Positions 32,939-41,738 of a DNA stretch of 64,000 nucleotides are shown here, piece after piece. A program made the translations under genes and the position numbers. The notes beneath the pieces are model-generated. The model was not told the origin of the DNA, made no database searches, and was given only the letters and a program-made list of their open reading frames with translations. The DNA is from an uncultured Vampirovibrio sp. (GTDB lineage Bacteria > Cyanobacteriota > Vampirovibrionia > Gastranaerophilales > Gastranaerophilaceae), in the NCBI GenBank assembly GCA_910583875.1, contig CAJTXT010000002.1, forward strand, positions 1 through 64,000, in the 5' to 3' direction. Position 1 is the first letter of the stretch. Every line of letters begins with the position of its first letter.

Positions 32939-33067
32939 AACTTTAATACTAAAATAGTTGAAGTTGTCACCCTGAACTTGTTTCAGGGTCTTATAAATCA
33001 AAAAGATTTCGAAACAAGTTTTGAATGACATTATGACTATATGCAGAGCATGTTTAGTGTAAATTTC
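32939..33067. repeat. 129-bp MITE-like palindromic element
   Basis: A 66-bp palindromic core (32965-33030, TGTCACCCTGAACTTG on the left, TTTTGAATGACA on the right) is flanked by outer inverted repeats related to TTACACTAAA and TTTAGTGTAA (32939-32953 and 33053-33067). It is collinear over its whole length with the 128-bp element at 53315-53442. It lies between convergent genes. The 83-aa minus-strand frame here is a by-product of the repeat. Confidence 0.88.
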
Positions 33068-33100
33068 TATAAAATTCCCAAATATAATTATAAATTTCAC

Positions 33101-33142
33101 AAAAAATAAACACTTGAGATATTGACTCAAGTGTTTATTTTT
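33101..33142. terminator. Bidirectional intrinsic terminator
   Basis: A perfect 12-bp stem (TAAACACTTGAG with CTCAAGTGTTTA) has a 7-nt loop. It is flanked by six A on one side and a T run on the other, so it can end both miaB and the opposing 148-aa protein gene. Confidence 0.88.
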
Positions 33143-33157
33143 ATAAATTTTAATCTA

Positions 33158-33604
33158 TTAAACATCTATTTTTGATGGGTCACTATTTTTATTATATAAC
33201 CAAGTTAAACCGCCAGTTAATAATGTACCAACACCGAATAGCATTGTGCCAAGAGCAGCTGGTAATGTTGCTTTCATTTGTTCTCTTTTAATTGTTTTTA
33301 TTAAGTCTTTGTCTTTTGTTTCATCTAAATTGAATTTTTTAGCAACAGTCTTATCTGATCTTAGTCCGTAGTATAAAGTATCAAATACACCAAATAAGCT
33401 TGACCAACCAGCAGCAGTTGTTTTTGCTTGTTTAACAGTTTCTTGTTTTTCCGCTTTTGTTAAGGAACCTTCATTTTCTTTAGTTGTAAATTCAAATGAA
33501 TCATCTGGATAATCTTTCAGAGCAACTTTCTCTGCTTTTTGTACATTATTAGCAGATTGCACTTGACCAACAGCCATTTGTGTATTAATTCCGATACTAT
33601 CCAT
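33158..33604 (-). CDS. Small protein with a C-terminal membrane helix
   Basis: This 148-aa protein is not recognised. It starts with a polar, alanine/valine-rich stretch (MDSIGINTQMAVGQVQSANN), continues with a charged middle and ends with one strong hydrophobic segment (about residues 112-135, TLPAALGTMLFGVGTLLTGGL) and a short polar tail. This suggests a tail-anchored protein with the bulk in the cytoplasm. CAGGAGGG lies 5 nt before the ATG, a very strong site. It is monocistronic with its own terminator. The function is unknown. Confidence 0.75.
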   Translation of the reverse strand: MDSIGINTQMAVGQVQSANNVQKAEKVALKDYPDDSFEFTTKENEGSLTKAEKQETVKQAKTTAAGWSSLFGVFDTLYYGLRSDKTVAKKFNLDETKDKDLIKTIKREQMKATLPAALGTMLFGVGTLLTGGLTWLYNKNSDPSKIDV

Positions 33605-33761
33605 AATCCCTCCTGTTTATACATTGTAAGTAGTATTATAAAAACATTTTTAAGTTTGAAATTGCTAATTAATAAATTTTATTTCTTTTTTCTTAATAAA
33701 TATTAAATATCCCACAAAAGATTAATTTCTTATTTATATAGACTTGTGATAATCTAAAGAT

Positions 33762-35609
33762 ATGAAAAAATTCAGAAAATTAGTAATATTATTGGCGATT
33801 GTGCTTTTAGTTCTTGTTTCGTGTTTTAGAATAGACAAGGGTGAGAATGATACTAATGTTTCGACTTCTGAAAATAAAGTTTTAAATGAAGAAAATAAAA
33901 ATTTTAAACCATACAATACCTTATTTTATAATGGTGTGGATTATAGATTATCACGTTCAAAAATTGGTAAATATGGCGGGCAGCTTGTAACTTCAACTAT
34001 AGGTGAAGGGCCTAAAACATTTAATCCTTGGGTATCTAAAGACGCAACTTCTTCTGAAATCGGTGATTTAATGTTCGATTCTTTATTTTCTACTGACCCT
34101 GTTACAGGTGAAGTTATTCCAAAACTTGCAAAAGAAATGAAAGTTTCCGATGATTTAAAAACATATACAATTATTTTAAGACGCGGTGCAAAATGGACTG
34201 ATGGCAAGGAAATAACGGCAGATGATGTTGTATTTACCTGGAATGACATTATACTTGCAGGGTTTGGGAATACCTCTTTAAGAGATTCTGTTTTAATTGA
34301 CGGCGAATATCCAAAAGTTAAGAAAATTGATAAATATACGGTGGAATTTAAAATTAAAAAGCCGTTCGCACCGTTTCAGCGGTTTGTCGGTACATCAATT
34401 GCGCCTATGCACATATTCAAGCCTGTTGTGCAGCAAGGTAAAAGATATTTTGATTCTTATTTAGGAACAACTGTAAATCCTAAGGATATTGTCTGCTCGG
34501 GTGCTTTTATTTTAGAGGAATATGTTCCTGCTCAAAGAGTTGTATTAAGAAGAAATCCTAATTATTATGCGATTGATGAGGATAAAAATCTGCTTCCTTA
34601 TATTGATAAATATGTCATTTTAATTGTAGGTGATTTAAACAATGAAATGCTAAAATTTGAAGCAGGGGAACTTGATGCTATTTCTGTTAGAGGAAAAGAT
34701 TTACCTCGTTTTAAAGCAAAAGAGAAAAAATCAGATTTTAAAATCTACAATCTTGGACCTAATACAGGTACAATGTTCCTTTGTTTCAATTTGAATACAA
34801 GAAAAAATAAAGACGGAAAATATTATGTTAATCCGATAAAGCAAAAATGGTTTAATAACTTAAATTTCAGAACGGCAATTGATTATGCAATTGATAGAAA
34901 CGCAATGGTTAATAATGTTGCAAATGGTGCGGCTCAGCCTTTATTTACGGCAGAATCTTTATCTTCAATATTTTTAAATGAAAATTTAGCCTCAGGTCAC
35001 GAACGTGATATTGAATATGCAAAAACATTGTTAAAAGACGTTGGCTTTTATTGGGATAAAAACGGCTTCTTGCAGGATAAAGACGGAAACGAAGTTGAAT
35101 TTGACTTGCTTACAAATGCGGGACAAACAGAACGTGAAGCATGCGGTGTTATGGTTAAAGAAGATTTACGCGATTTGGGTATAAAAGTAAACTTTAAACC
35201 TATAGAATTTAATTCTCTTGTAAGTAAAATACTTACAACTTCTGATTGGGATATGGTTCTAATGGGCTTAACAGGCAGTCCGTTAGAACCTCACAGCGGG
35301 AAGAATGTTTGGTATTCAAAAGGTCATTTGCATATGTTTAATATGCGTTTTCAAGGTGATAAAGAAGAGGTTATTCTTCCTTGGGAAAAAGAACTTGATG
35401 AAATTATAGAGCAGGGTGCATTAGAACTTGATTATTCTAAACGTAAAGCTATATATGATAAATATCAGCAGATTGTTTATGATGAAAGACCGTTTATTTA
35501 TTTGTATTCGCCATTGACAATAACCGCAGTAAGAAACAAGGTTAAAAACCTCTACCCTACACCATTGGGCGGTACGTTGCATAATTTGGATGAACTTTAT
35601 ATAGATTAA
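33762..35609 (+). CDS. Oligopeptide-binding lipoprotein (SBP family 5)
   Basis: This 615-aa extracytoplasmic solute-binding protein is of the OppA/DppA type. The signal sequence ends in lipobox LVSC with Cys21 as the lipidation site. The SBP_bac_5 core includes FNPWVSKDATSSEI, LRRGAKWTDGKEITADDVVFTWND and the FRTAIDYAIDRNAMV block. These proteins deliver peptides, or other ligands such as nickel or sugars, to an ABC importer. No permease or ATPase is adjacent, so it may serve a transporter encoded elsewhere. Palindromic repeats follow the gene. Confidence 0.92.
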   Translation: MKKFRKLVILLAIVLLVLVSCFRIDKGENDTNVSTSENKVLNEENKNFKPYNTLFYNGVDYRLSRSKIGKYGGQLVTSTIGEGPKTFNPWVSKDATSSEIGDLMFDSLFSTDPVTGEVIPKLAKEMKVSDDLKTYTIILRRGAKWTDGKEITADDVVFTWNDIILAGFGNTSLRDSVLIDGEYPKVKKIDKYTVEFKIKKPFAPFQRFVGTSIAPMHIFKPVVQQGKRYFDSYLGTTVNPKDIVCSGAFILEEYVPAQRVVLRRNPNYYAIDEDKNLLPYIDKYVILIVGDLNNEMLKFEAGELDAISVRGKDLPRFKAKEKKSDFKIYNLGPNTGTMFLCFNLNTRKNKDGKYYVNPIKQKWFNNLNFRTAIDYAIDRNAMVNNVANGAAQPLFTAESLSSIFLNENLASGHERDIEYAKTLLKDVGFYWDKNGFLQDKDGNEVEFDLLTNAGQTEREACGVMVKEDLRDLGIKVNFKPIEFNSLVSKILTTSDWDMVLMGLTGSPLEPHSGKNVWYSKGHLHMFNMRFQGDKEEVILPWEKELDEIIEQGALELDYSKRKAIYDKYQQIVYDERPFIYLYSPLTITAVRNKVKNLYPTPLGGTLHNLDELYID

Positions 35610-35686
35610 GGGACTTATAATGCAACTTTAAACTAAATTACATTAAATAATATAGTTATTTCCCAAAGGTCTTTATTTTAAATAAC

Positions 35687-35807
35687 TGTCATTACGAACT
35701 TGTTTCGGAATCTTACCAGATATTAATTTTGTATTTAACTAATCATTTGAAACAAATAATAAATTATTATCAAGCAGGTAAGACCCTGAAACAAGTTCAG
35801 GGTGACA
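35687..35807. repeat. Palindromic repeat element (121 bp)
   Basis: The left arm begins TGTCATTACGAACTTG and the right arm ends CAAGTTCAGGGTGACA, inverted around about 65 nt. It lies between the convergent SBP and TPR genes. The minus-strand frame through it reads CHPELVSGS, a peptide I recall from many spurious ORFs made by such repeats. The whole region 35610-36087 holds no supported gene. Confidence 0.88.
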
Positions 35808-35914
35808 AGTAAATACAATATATTTTTTTGAAATCATAGATTTTATAAAAATTAGTAAAATAAATTTAGTGTAAATACTTGTTGATTGAATACTTTTTAC
35901 AACTTTTAACTTAA

Positions 35915-36050
35915 AGTCATGCTGAACTTGTTTCAGCATCTTACCAATTTACAAAAGTATTTCATAAACCAAAGAATATTGAGAAAAACAGTCTTTTTCT
36001 TGAAACTACAGATTTTGAATAATTAGTCAAACAAGTTGGGGGGGGGGACA
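35915..36050. repeat. Palindromic repeat whose right arm contains G10
   Basis: The left arm reads GTCATGCTGAACTTGTTTC. The right arm reads CAAACAAGTT, then ten G (36038-36047), then ACAAC. The G run replaces the expected CAGGGTG part. The inner half resembles the copy at 47628-47790 (AGATTTTG, then TAGTCAAACAAGTT). G10 is exceptional in this AT-rich sequence. Confidence 0.8.
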
Positions 36051-36087
36051 ACTATACACTAATAGCTAAAGTTGAACATTGTTGCCA

Positions 36088-37635
36088 TTAAATATCTTTA
36101 TCTGTTTTTAGTGCTTTTTTATAGTATTTTTGTGCTTCAAATTCCTTTCCTAAACTTGAAAGTATTTGTGCTTTAAAGTAAAGATAATCCGCTTTATTCT
36201 TTTTTAATAATGCTTTGTCAATGTATTTTAAAGCAGTTTCAAAATCATTTTTTATATATTTTGAAACAGATATTTCAAAATACATATCTGCATAACTGCA
36301 GCCGAGTTCTTCGGCCTTCAAAAAAGAAATTTCAGCTTCTTCTGCCTTTTCAAATGCCATTAATGCATATCCTTTTCGGTAATGAGCATAAAAATCCTCA
36401 TTATTTAATAAGATAGCTTTATTTGCATATTCAAGTGATTTTTTATAGTTATCTTTTTTCGAATATATATAAGATAATCTTGAGTACATATCATCAACAT
36501 CACATCCGAGTTCTTCTGCTTTTAAGAAAGGTTTTTCTGCTTTTTCATACTCTTCTAACCTATATAAAGCAAAGCCTTTTCTGTAGTATGAATATTCGTC
36601 ATTAGAATCTTTTAAAATAGCTTTATTTGCATATTCTAAAGATTTTTTATAGTTCTTTTTATTGAAATATAAATATGATAATTTACTGAAAATATCACAG
36701 CTTGAATAACCCATATTTTCAGCTTTTTTTAAATATTTTAAAGCTTCTTTTTCTTTGTCAAATGCATATAATATAATTCCTTTTGCCTTATAGTTAAATG
36801 CATTATCAGGTGCTGATTTAATTGCTTTATTAATGTATTTTATTGCATTTTTTTTATCATGAATAAATAAATATACGTCTGCAATTACTTGAAAAAGGTA
36901 ATCATAAGTGCAGCCATACTCTTCTGCTTTTAATAAATAAGAAAGTGCTTCTTCCTTTCTGTTTAATGCCCTCAATGCTGTTCCTTTTATGTAATATACA
37001 TAATTGTCTTTATCATTTAATGCTATTCCTTTATCTGCATATTCTAAAGATTTTTCATAGTCTTTTTCAATAAAATAAAAATAAGAAATATGGCTATATA
37101 ATCTTGTGTCTATATATTTTTGTTCTTCGGCTTTTTGTATTAATTTTTTTCCGGTATCAAAATTGTTATCATAGAGTGCTGTGATAATTCTTATTTCATA
37201 ATCATATTTATTAACAGGCGGAGTTTTGTCTTTGTTTATTATTTCAGAAAGTTCTTTTACTCTTTCTCCTTTTAGATAAACTAATGACATTAAACATAAA
37301 AATGCAGAAAAAGAATCTAAATTCTTGCATTTTAATAGTTTATCAATTAAAGATAAAACCTGCTTTTGTTTATTTAATTTATAGTAAGCAAAAATGACTC
37401 TTGCTTTTGCATAATTATAATCAGGGTCAATTTTACAGGCTTCTTTCGCATATTTTAAGGCTAATTTAGGCTTATCGGTAAAAATATATGCTTTGGATAG
37501 ATAACACAATAATTCGGCACTTTTGCCGTTTTCTTTTATTTTCCTTTTTATTAAATTTATAGCTTCACTTGCAGTTTTATCATCATTAATTACTATTTCT
37601 GCATTCTCATATATTGTATTTATATAATCGAACAT
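36088..37635 (-). CDS. TPR-repeat protein
   Basis: This 515-aa protein is made of about 13 or 14 tetratricopeptide repeats of 34-36 residues over nearly its full length. Typical units are KKNYKKSLEYANKAILKDSNDEYSYYRKGFAL and the alternating ALKYLKKAENMGYSSCDIFSKLSYLYF type. The two unit types alternate, so the building block is about 70 residues. TPR solenoids bind other proteins. No catalytic domain, signal peptide or membrane helix is seen. It lies 29 nt after a small protein gene and is the last gene of a three-gene cluster. The partner is unknown. Confidence 0.88.
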   Translation of the reverse strand: MFDYINTIYENAEIVINDDKTASEAINLIKRKIKENGKSAELLCYLSKAYIFTDKPKLALKYAKEACKIDPDYNYAKARVIFAYYKLNKQKQVLSLIDKLLKCKNLDSFSAFLCLMSLVYLKGERVKELSEIINKDKTPPVNKYDYEIRIITALYDNNFDTGKKLIQKAEEQKYIDTRLYSHISYFYFIEKDYEKSLEYADKGIALNDKDNYVYYIKGTALRALNRKEEALSYLLKAEEYGCTYDYLFQVIADVYLFIHDKKNAIKYINKAIKSAPDNAFNYKAKGIILYAFDKEKEALKYLKKAENMGYSSCDIFSKLSYLYFNKKNYKKSLEYANKAILKDSNDEYSYYRKGFALYRLEEYEKAEKPFLKAEELGCDVDDMYSRLSYIYSKKDNYKKSLEYANKAILLNNEDFYAHYRKGYALMAFEKAEEAEISFLKAEELGCSYADMYFEISVSKYIKNDFETALKYIDKALLKKNKADYLYFKAQILSSLGKEFEAQKYYKKALKTDKDI

Positions 37636-37664
37636 AACTTTATAATGCCCGATAATATATGTAT

Positions 37665-37922
37665 TTATTCATCGGCTTGTTTAATTCTGTTCATTACAGA
37701 TAGACGTTGTCCTAATGTTCTATAATATTCTGCAAGATAAACATCTTTAGGTGATTGTTGATAGTCGGCGTGAAAATCACTGCTTTGAGGTTGTTTATCT
37801 ATATTATTATCTGTTTGGACTTCTTGTGCTTTTTTTTCTTCACGTTTTTTTGCTTCAACTCTTGAATTATGTTGAACATTTTTTGTATATGCGTCGTAAC
37901 TGCCTGCTATTTTTGAAATCAT
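37665..37922 (-). CDS. Small charged protein of unknown function
   Basis: This 85-aa protein is not recognised. It has a short start (MISKIAGSYDAYTKNVQHNS), a strongly charged middle (EAKKREEKKAQEVQ), a low-complexity Gln/Asp part, and an ending that may be helical (YYRTLGQRLSVMNRIKQADE). It is likely disordered when alone. An AAGGAAAAA site precedes the ATG. It lies between the 545-aa membrane protein and the TPR protein on the same strand, with gaps of 66 and 29 nt, so the three may act together. Confidence 0.65.
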   Translation of the reverse strand: MISKIAGSYDAYTKNVQHNSRVEAKKREEKKAQEVQTDNNIDKQPQSSDFHADYQQSPKDVYLAEYYRTLGQRLSVMNRIKQADE

Positions 37923-37988
37923 TTTTATTTTTCCTTTGTATTCACAAATGTTTGTAAAGAAATTAAATTGCTCTTTTATTTAAAAAGT

Positions 37989-39626
37989 TTACATAATATT
38001 AAAATCATTGAAAACTTTTGATTGCTCTTGAGAAATAAATGGTGTGTTTTCGGGTTTTATTTTATTTAAATCTTTCAAGGCTAACATTGCTGCAATTTTT
38101 TCAGAAAGTTTTTGTTGTTTTGTTAGTTTTGCTTCGATTATTGCAGCAGGAATAAATGCAATAACCGCTCCTAAACCTGTTAACATCCCTGCTAATTTTG
38201 AATTAGGACATTTTTTTGCAAGTTTGTTTCCGATAGCGCCGCCTACAGCTGTTGCAACAATATCAATCGGTTGTAAAATTGTTTCGGATAATGCTTTTAT
38301 TCCGACTGATTGCTCATATAATTTTTCTCTTTGATTATTGATAGCATTAGTTGTCTGCTTTTGCAGCTTCTGCGCTTGTTTTAATTGTTGAGGTGTTAAC
38401 TCTATTTGTTTTTTTGCTTCAAGTTTATTTCGTAATTTTGGCAGTTCGTTTTGTGCAAAATCATCATAATCCTTCATATCTTTAGCAATTGTTTTTATAA
38501 ATTGAGGAAGGCTTTGTTTGTTTTCTTCATCTCTGTTTTTATGTTCTAACGGATTTTCTATAAATTGTTTTAAATGTTTGTATTTAGTAGCCAGAATAGC
38601 TTTATTTTCAATATCTGAAATATTTTTATTCAAAAGAAAATAAGTAAGCAATGGAACACCAAATTTTATGCCCATTTGAAGCGGTTTACTTTTTACACCC
38701 AGAACATCAACAAGTTTATCTGTTATTAAATATTCTAAAAATCCGCCTGTAAATAATGCTGAGTATGATATATTAGAAATTGTTTCCACTTTTCTTAATG
38801 GTTCCAGTACATCATGTTCAACATTTTTAAGCATACTTTCCATTAATGCTTTATCTTCTTTTGATAATACTTGTGAATTAATATCATTTTGTTTGAAATA
38901 TTCACTTTTTTGATTTTTATAGTTTTTGTAATTCTTTTTATATTTTTTTACTTCTTTAAAAGAACTTGTTATATTTACTTTATCTTTTAATTTTTCTGTT
39001 AAAGAATTTGTTTTGTTATCAGAATTTTGGGAAATAGAATCAACTTCTTTTTCCTGTTCAGGCGTTAAAACAGCAAACATTTTAGAATTTTCTATGATGT
39101 TTTGTGTTGCATCAAAATTTGCTTTTCTAATAATTCCAAGCTGCGATTCCATGGATTTTCTCATATTTTTTATATAAAAAATACCGCTTCCGATTGCAGA
39201 AAAAGCAGTTGCTATTTTAGGTAGTGAAATTGATTTCCCAGCAATATTAACTTGAGCTTCTTTATATTTAGAAAGAAGTTCTGCTGATTTTTTTATGACT
39301 TCATTTTTATTGGCATGTTTATTTAAAAATGGAATAATTTTTGTAATGGCGATTGGCAAAGAACATAATAAGCTTGTAACAGACATTAATTCTATATTGT
39401 AAGTCTGAAAGAATGTTTCGGAATCTTCTGCTTTTTCGTGTTCATAACTATCTAATAATAATAATGGTTCAGCAATAGCTTTGGCTTTTTGTTTTAAAAG
39501 TTCTGTATTTTGTGCAATAGAAGGTTTAGATGTAGTGTTTACATCTTTATTTTGTTCATTTTTCCAACGATTATATTCGTCAACATGTTCGGTATATTTA
39601 GTGTAATAAGATATAAAATTGTTCAT
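37989..39626 (-). CDS. Large membrane-associated protein of unknown function
   Basis: This 545-aa protein is not recognised. Hydrophobic or glycine-rich segments occur at about residues 78-98, 130-150, 290-310, 320-340 and 455-500 (for example VATAVGGAIGNKLAKK and AGMLTGLGAVIAFIPAAI). They alternate with long charged, coiled-coil-prone stretches rich in Lys, Glu and Gln. No signal peptide is present. Helical parts such as LKQAQKLQKQTTNAINNQ suggest a scaffold. It heads a cluster with an 85-aa charged protein and a TPR protein. A role in a surface or secretion structure is possible but unsupported. Confidence 0.7.
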   Translation of the reverse strand: MNNFISYYTKYTEHVDEYNRWKNEQNKDVNTTSKPSIAQNTELLKQKAKAIAEPLLLLDSYEHEKAEDSETFFQTYNIELMSVTSLLCSLPIAITKIIPFLNKHANKNEVIKKSAELLSKYKEAQVNIAGKSISLPKIATAFSAIGSGIFYIKNMRKSMESQLGIIRKANFDATQNIIENSKMFAVLTPEQEKEVDSISQNSDNKTNSLTEKLKDKVNITSSFKEVKKYKKNYKNYKNQKSEYFKQNDINSQVLSKEDKALMESMLKNVEHDVLEPLRKVETISNISYSALFTGGFLEYLITDKLVDVLGVKSKPLQMGIKFGVPLLTYFLLNKNISDIENKAILATKYKHLKQFIENPLEHKNRDEENKQSLPQFIKTIAKDMKDYDDFAQNELPKLRNKLEAKKQIELTPQQLKQAQKLQKQTTNAINNQREKLYEQSVGIKALSETILQPIDIVATAVGGAIGNKLAKKCPNSKLAGMLTGLGAVIAFIPAAIIEAKLTKQQKLSEKIAAMLALKDLNKIKPENTPFISQEQSKVFNDFNIM

Positions 39627-39773
39627 TTAAACATACAAAACCTTCCATTACCAATTACTTAAAGTTAAAAATATTATGAATTTGTTATTATTTCTATAAT
39701 AAATTTATATATTTTTACATTTTTAATTATTTTTTTAGTAAAATTTAAATAGAGAAGATGAGAGGGATATTTA

Positions 39774-40769
39774 ATGGCATTAAATTCATATTTGGGTATA
39801 GATGTAGGTTCAGTTACTACAAAAGCTGCAATAGTTGACGAAAATGGTAAATTTATAGACGGGTTTATGACAAGAACATCAGGAAAACCTGTTATTGCCG
39901 TTCAAACATCATTAAAAAATTTAATGCTTCAAGCTAAGCAGGAATATAATATTTTAGGAGTAGGTACAACAGGTTCTGGAAGAAATCTTGCAGGAGCATT
40001 AGTTGGCGCTGATGTTGTTAAAAATGAAATTACAGCACATGCTGTTGCAGCAAGTACTTATGTCCCTGGTGTTCAAACTATTCTTGAAATAGGCGGTCAA
40101 GACAGCAAAATTATTATTCTTCGTGACGGTATTGTAACAGACTTCGCTATGAATACTGTTTGTGCCGCAGGTACCGGAAGCTTTTTGGACCAACAGGCTT
40201 CAAGATTAAATGTTCCTATTCAAAATTTTGGTGAGTTAGCTTTAAAATCAACATCACCTGCCAGAATAGCAGGAAGATGCGGTGTTTTTGCTGAAAGCGA
40301 TTTAATTCATAAACAGCAATTAGGTTATCCTGTTGAAGATTTATTATATGGTCTTTGCCAAGCATTAGTTAGAAATTATTTAAGCAATCTTGCACTTGGA
40401 AAAGAAATCCTTCCTACAGTTACCTTCCAAGGCGGTGTTGCAACAAATTCAGGCATGGTTAAAGCTTTTGAAGAAGCTTTGGGTACTAAAGTTGTAGTTC
40501 CTGATAATCACCAGACAATGGGCGCAATTGGTGCAGCATTGCTTGCGATGGAAAATCATCAATTTAATGATAAACCTACAACATTTAAAGGTTTTAGCGT
40601 TGGAGAAATGTCCTTTAATTCGTATACAAATCAATGCAGCGGATGTTCAAATAATTGTGAAGTAATTACAATTGTTGAAGGTGAAGTTACTTCTCATGAA
40701 TTGAATAATAAATCAGATAAAATAATTGCTCGTTGGGGTGGTACTTGCGGTAGATGGGATATTGGTTAA
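39774..40769 (+). CDS. BadF/BadG/BcrA/BcrD-type CoA-dehydratase activase-like ATPase
   Basis: This 331-aa ASKHA-fold ATPase resembles HgdC-like activators that drive electrons into 2-hydroxyacyl-CoA dehydratases. Visible blocks are LGIDVGSVTTKAAIVD (phosphate 1), GTTGSGR, EIGGQDSKIIIL, the Fe-S Cys in NTVCAAGTGSFLDQQ and GRCGVFAESD, and FQGGVATNSGMV. A C-terminal CSGCSNNCEV and CGRWD extension resembles the linker of the long (about 1000-1400 aa) CoA-activase proteins, but the DUF2229 part is absent. No dehydratase subunits are adjacent. The partner and substrate are open. Confidence 0.85.
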   Translation: MALNSYLGIDVGSVTTKAAIVDENGKFIDGFMTRTSGKPVIAVQTSLKNLMLQAKQEYNILGVGTTGSGRNLAGALVGADVVKNEITAHAVAASTYVPGVQTILEIGGQDSKIIILRDGIVTDFAMNTVCAAGTGSFLDQQASRLNVPIQNFGELALKSTSPARIAGRCGVFAESDLIHKQQLGYPVEDLLYGLCQALVRNYLSNLALGKEILPTVTFQGGVATNSGMVKAFEEALGTKVVVPDNHQTMGAIGAALLAMENHQFNDKPTTFKGFSVGEMSFNSYTNQCSGCSNNCEVITIVEGEVTSHELNNKSDKIIARWGGTCGRWDIG

Positions 40770-40825
40770 CAATTTGTTAATTAATGTAACATTTATTTTT
40801 CTATAAACTAAAGAAATTTGCTAAT

Positions 40826-40837
40826 TATGTCGACATA
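40826..40837. promoter_or_regulatory. 12-bp perfect palindrome
   Basis: TATGTCGACATA is a perfect palindrome 34 nt before the MGLAASQ protein ATG and contains the only obvious SalI-type site seen here. Position between promoter distance and start suits an operator. No binder is known. Confidence 0.35.
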
Positions 40838-40871
40838 GTTAATACAACATATATATAAAGGAGTAGAAACT

Positions 40872-41738
40872 ATGGGACTAGCAGCATCACAAGGACGTTA
40901 CCTATGTCTTACTGCAAGAAACAGTGACCTGGTTTATGAAGGACAACAAATCTCGCAACAAAGACTAGCATTAACAAAAGAAACACAACAAGTTGCAGAT
41001 AAATATAATGAAGCAATGAGTAATACTATAATGCAAGCAACTACTGTAGAAGGTGGTACTCAGCAGTTGACTTATGATGTAATTACAAGTCAAGATCCAT
41101 TCTCTGGCTTATGCATGAGACTTGTGGATTTGAACGGCAGCGTAGTAATGCCTGCAGATTATCTTGAAGTTACAGCAACTAATCCAGATGGTAAATCTTA
41201 CACAAAAAATTATTCTTCAACTGAAGATTTTATTAAAAAATTCTATCCGGAGGCAACAGGTGATGAACTTGCTTCTTTGCAAATGATGTCATTAGAAGCA
41301 ATTGGAAAACATTATACAGAAAATAATCCGGATTCCGGAGTTTCAGTTGATTTTAAAAATAAACATAATTCATCTATAGTAAAAGAAGGTGAAGCTGTTT
41401 TAAAAGATATTAATTGTTTAGATCCAAAATATATTCAAGAAATGATATCATCCGGTCAATGGTTTTTACAACAAGCCTCTGCTGATCCAGATGAACCATG
41501 GGAAGATGTAATGTGGCAAGGTTCTACTGCTATTTCTGAAGTTTATGATACATCTGATGATGCAGCTGCTGAAGCTGAATATGAATCAGCAATGACTGAA
41601 ATTCAAAAAAGAGATAAACTTCTAGAACTTAGATTAGAACAAGTTCAAACTGAACAAAGTGCAGTTGCTAAAGAAATGGATTCAATTAAAAGTGTTATAG
41701 ATAAAAATATAGAATCTTCCTTCACTACTTTCTCTTAA
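40872..41738 (+). CDS. MGLAASQ-type protein of unknown function
   Basis: This 288-aa protein begins MGLAASQGRYLCLTARNSDL, a start I remember from multi-copy hypothetical proteins in Gastranaerophilales and similar gut genomes. It has helical ends: residues about 15-60, with Gln-rich QQISQQRLALTKETQQ, and the last 60 residues, with RDKLLELRLEQVQTEQSA and ending IESSFTTFS. An acidic middle domain lies between. Helical termini around a variable middle recall flagellin/hook-like or secreted rod proteins, but this is a resemblance only. A strong AAAGGAG site is present, and no signal peptide. Confidence 0.75.
   Translation: MGLAASQGRYLCLTARNSDLVYEGQQISQQRLALTKETQQVADKYNEAMSNTIMQATTVEGGTQQLTYDVITSQDPFSGLCMRLVDLNGSVVMPADYLEVTATNPDGKSYTKNYSSTEDFIKKFYPEATGDELASLQMMSLEAIGKHYTENNPDSGVSVDFKNKHNSSIVKEGEAVLKDINCLDPKYIQEMISSGQWFLQQASADPDEPWEDVMWQGSTAISEVYDTSDDAAAEAEYESAMTEIQKRDKLLELRLEQVQTEQSAVAKEMDSIKSVIDKNIESSFTTFS

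Noticed and set aside
32879..33130. 83-aa minus-strand ORF containing LKQVQGD
   Set aside because: It is produced by the MITE-like repeat and overlaps a terminator.
35739..35939. 66-aa minus-strand ORF containing CHPELVSGS
   Set aside because: A typical artefact of the palindromic repeat, with no ribosome site or conserved part outside the repeat.
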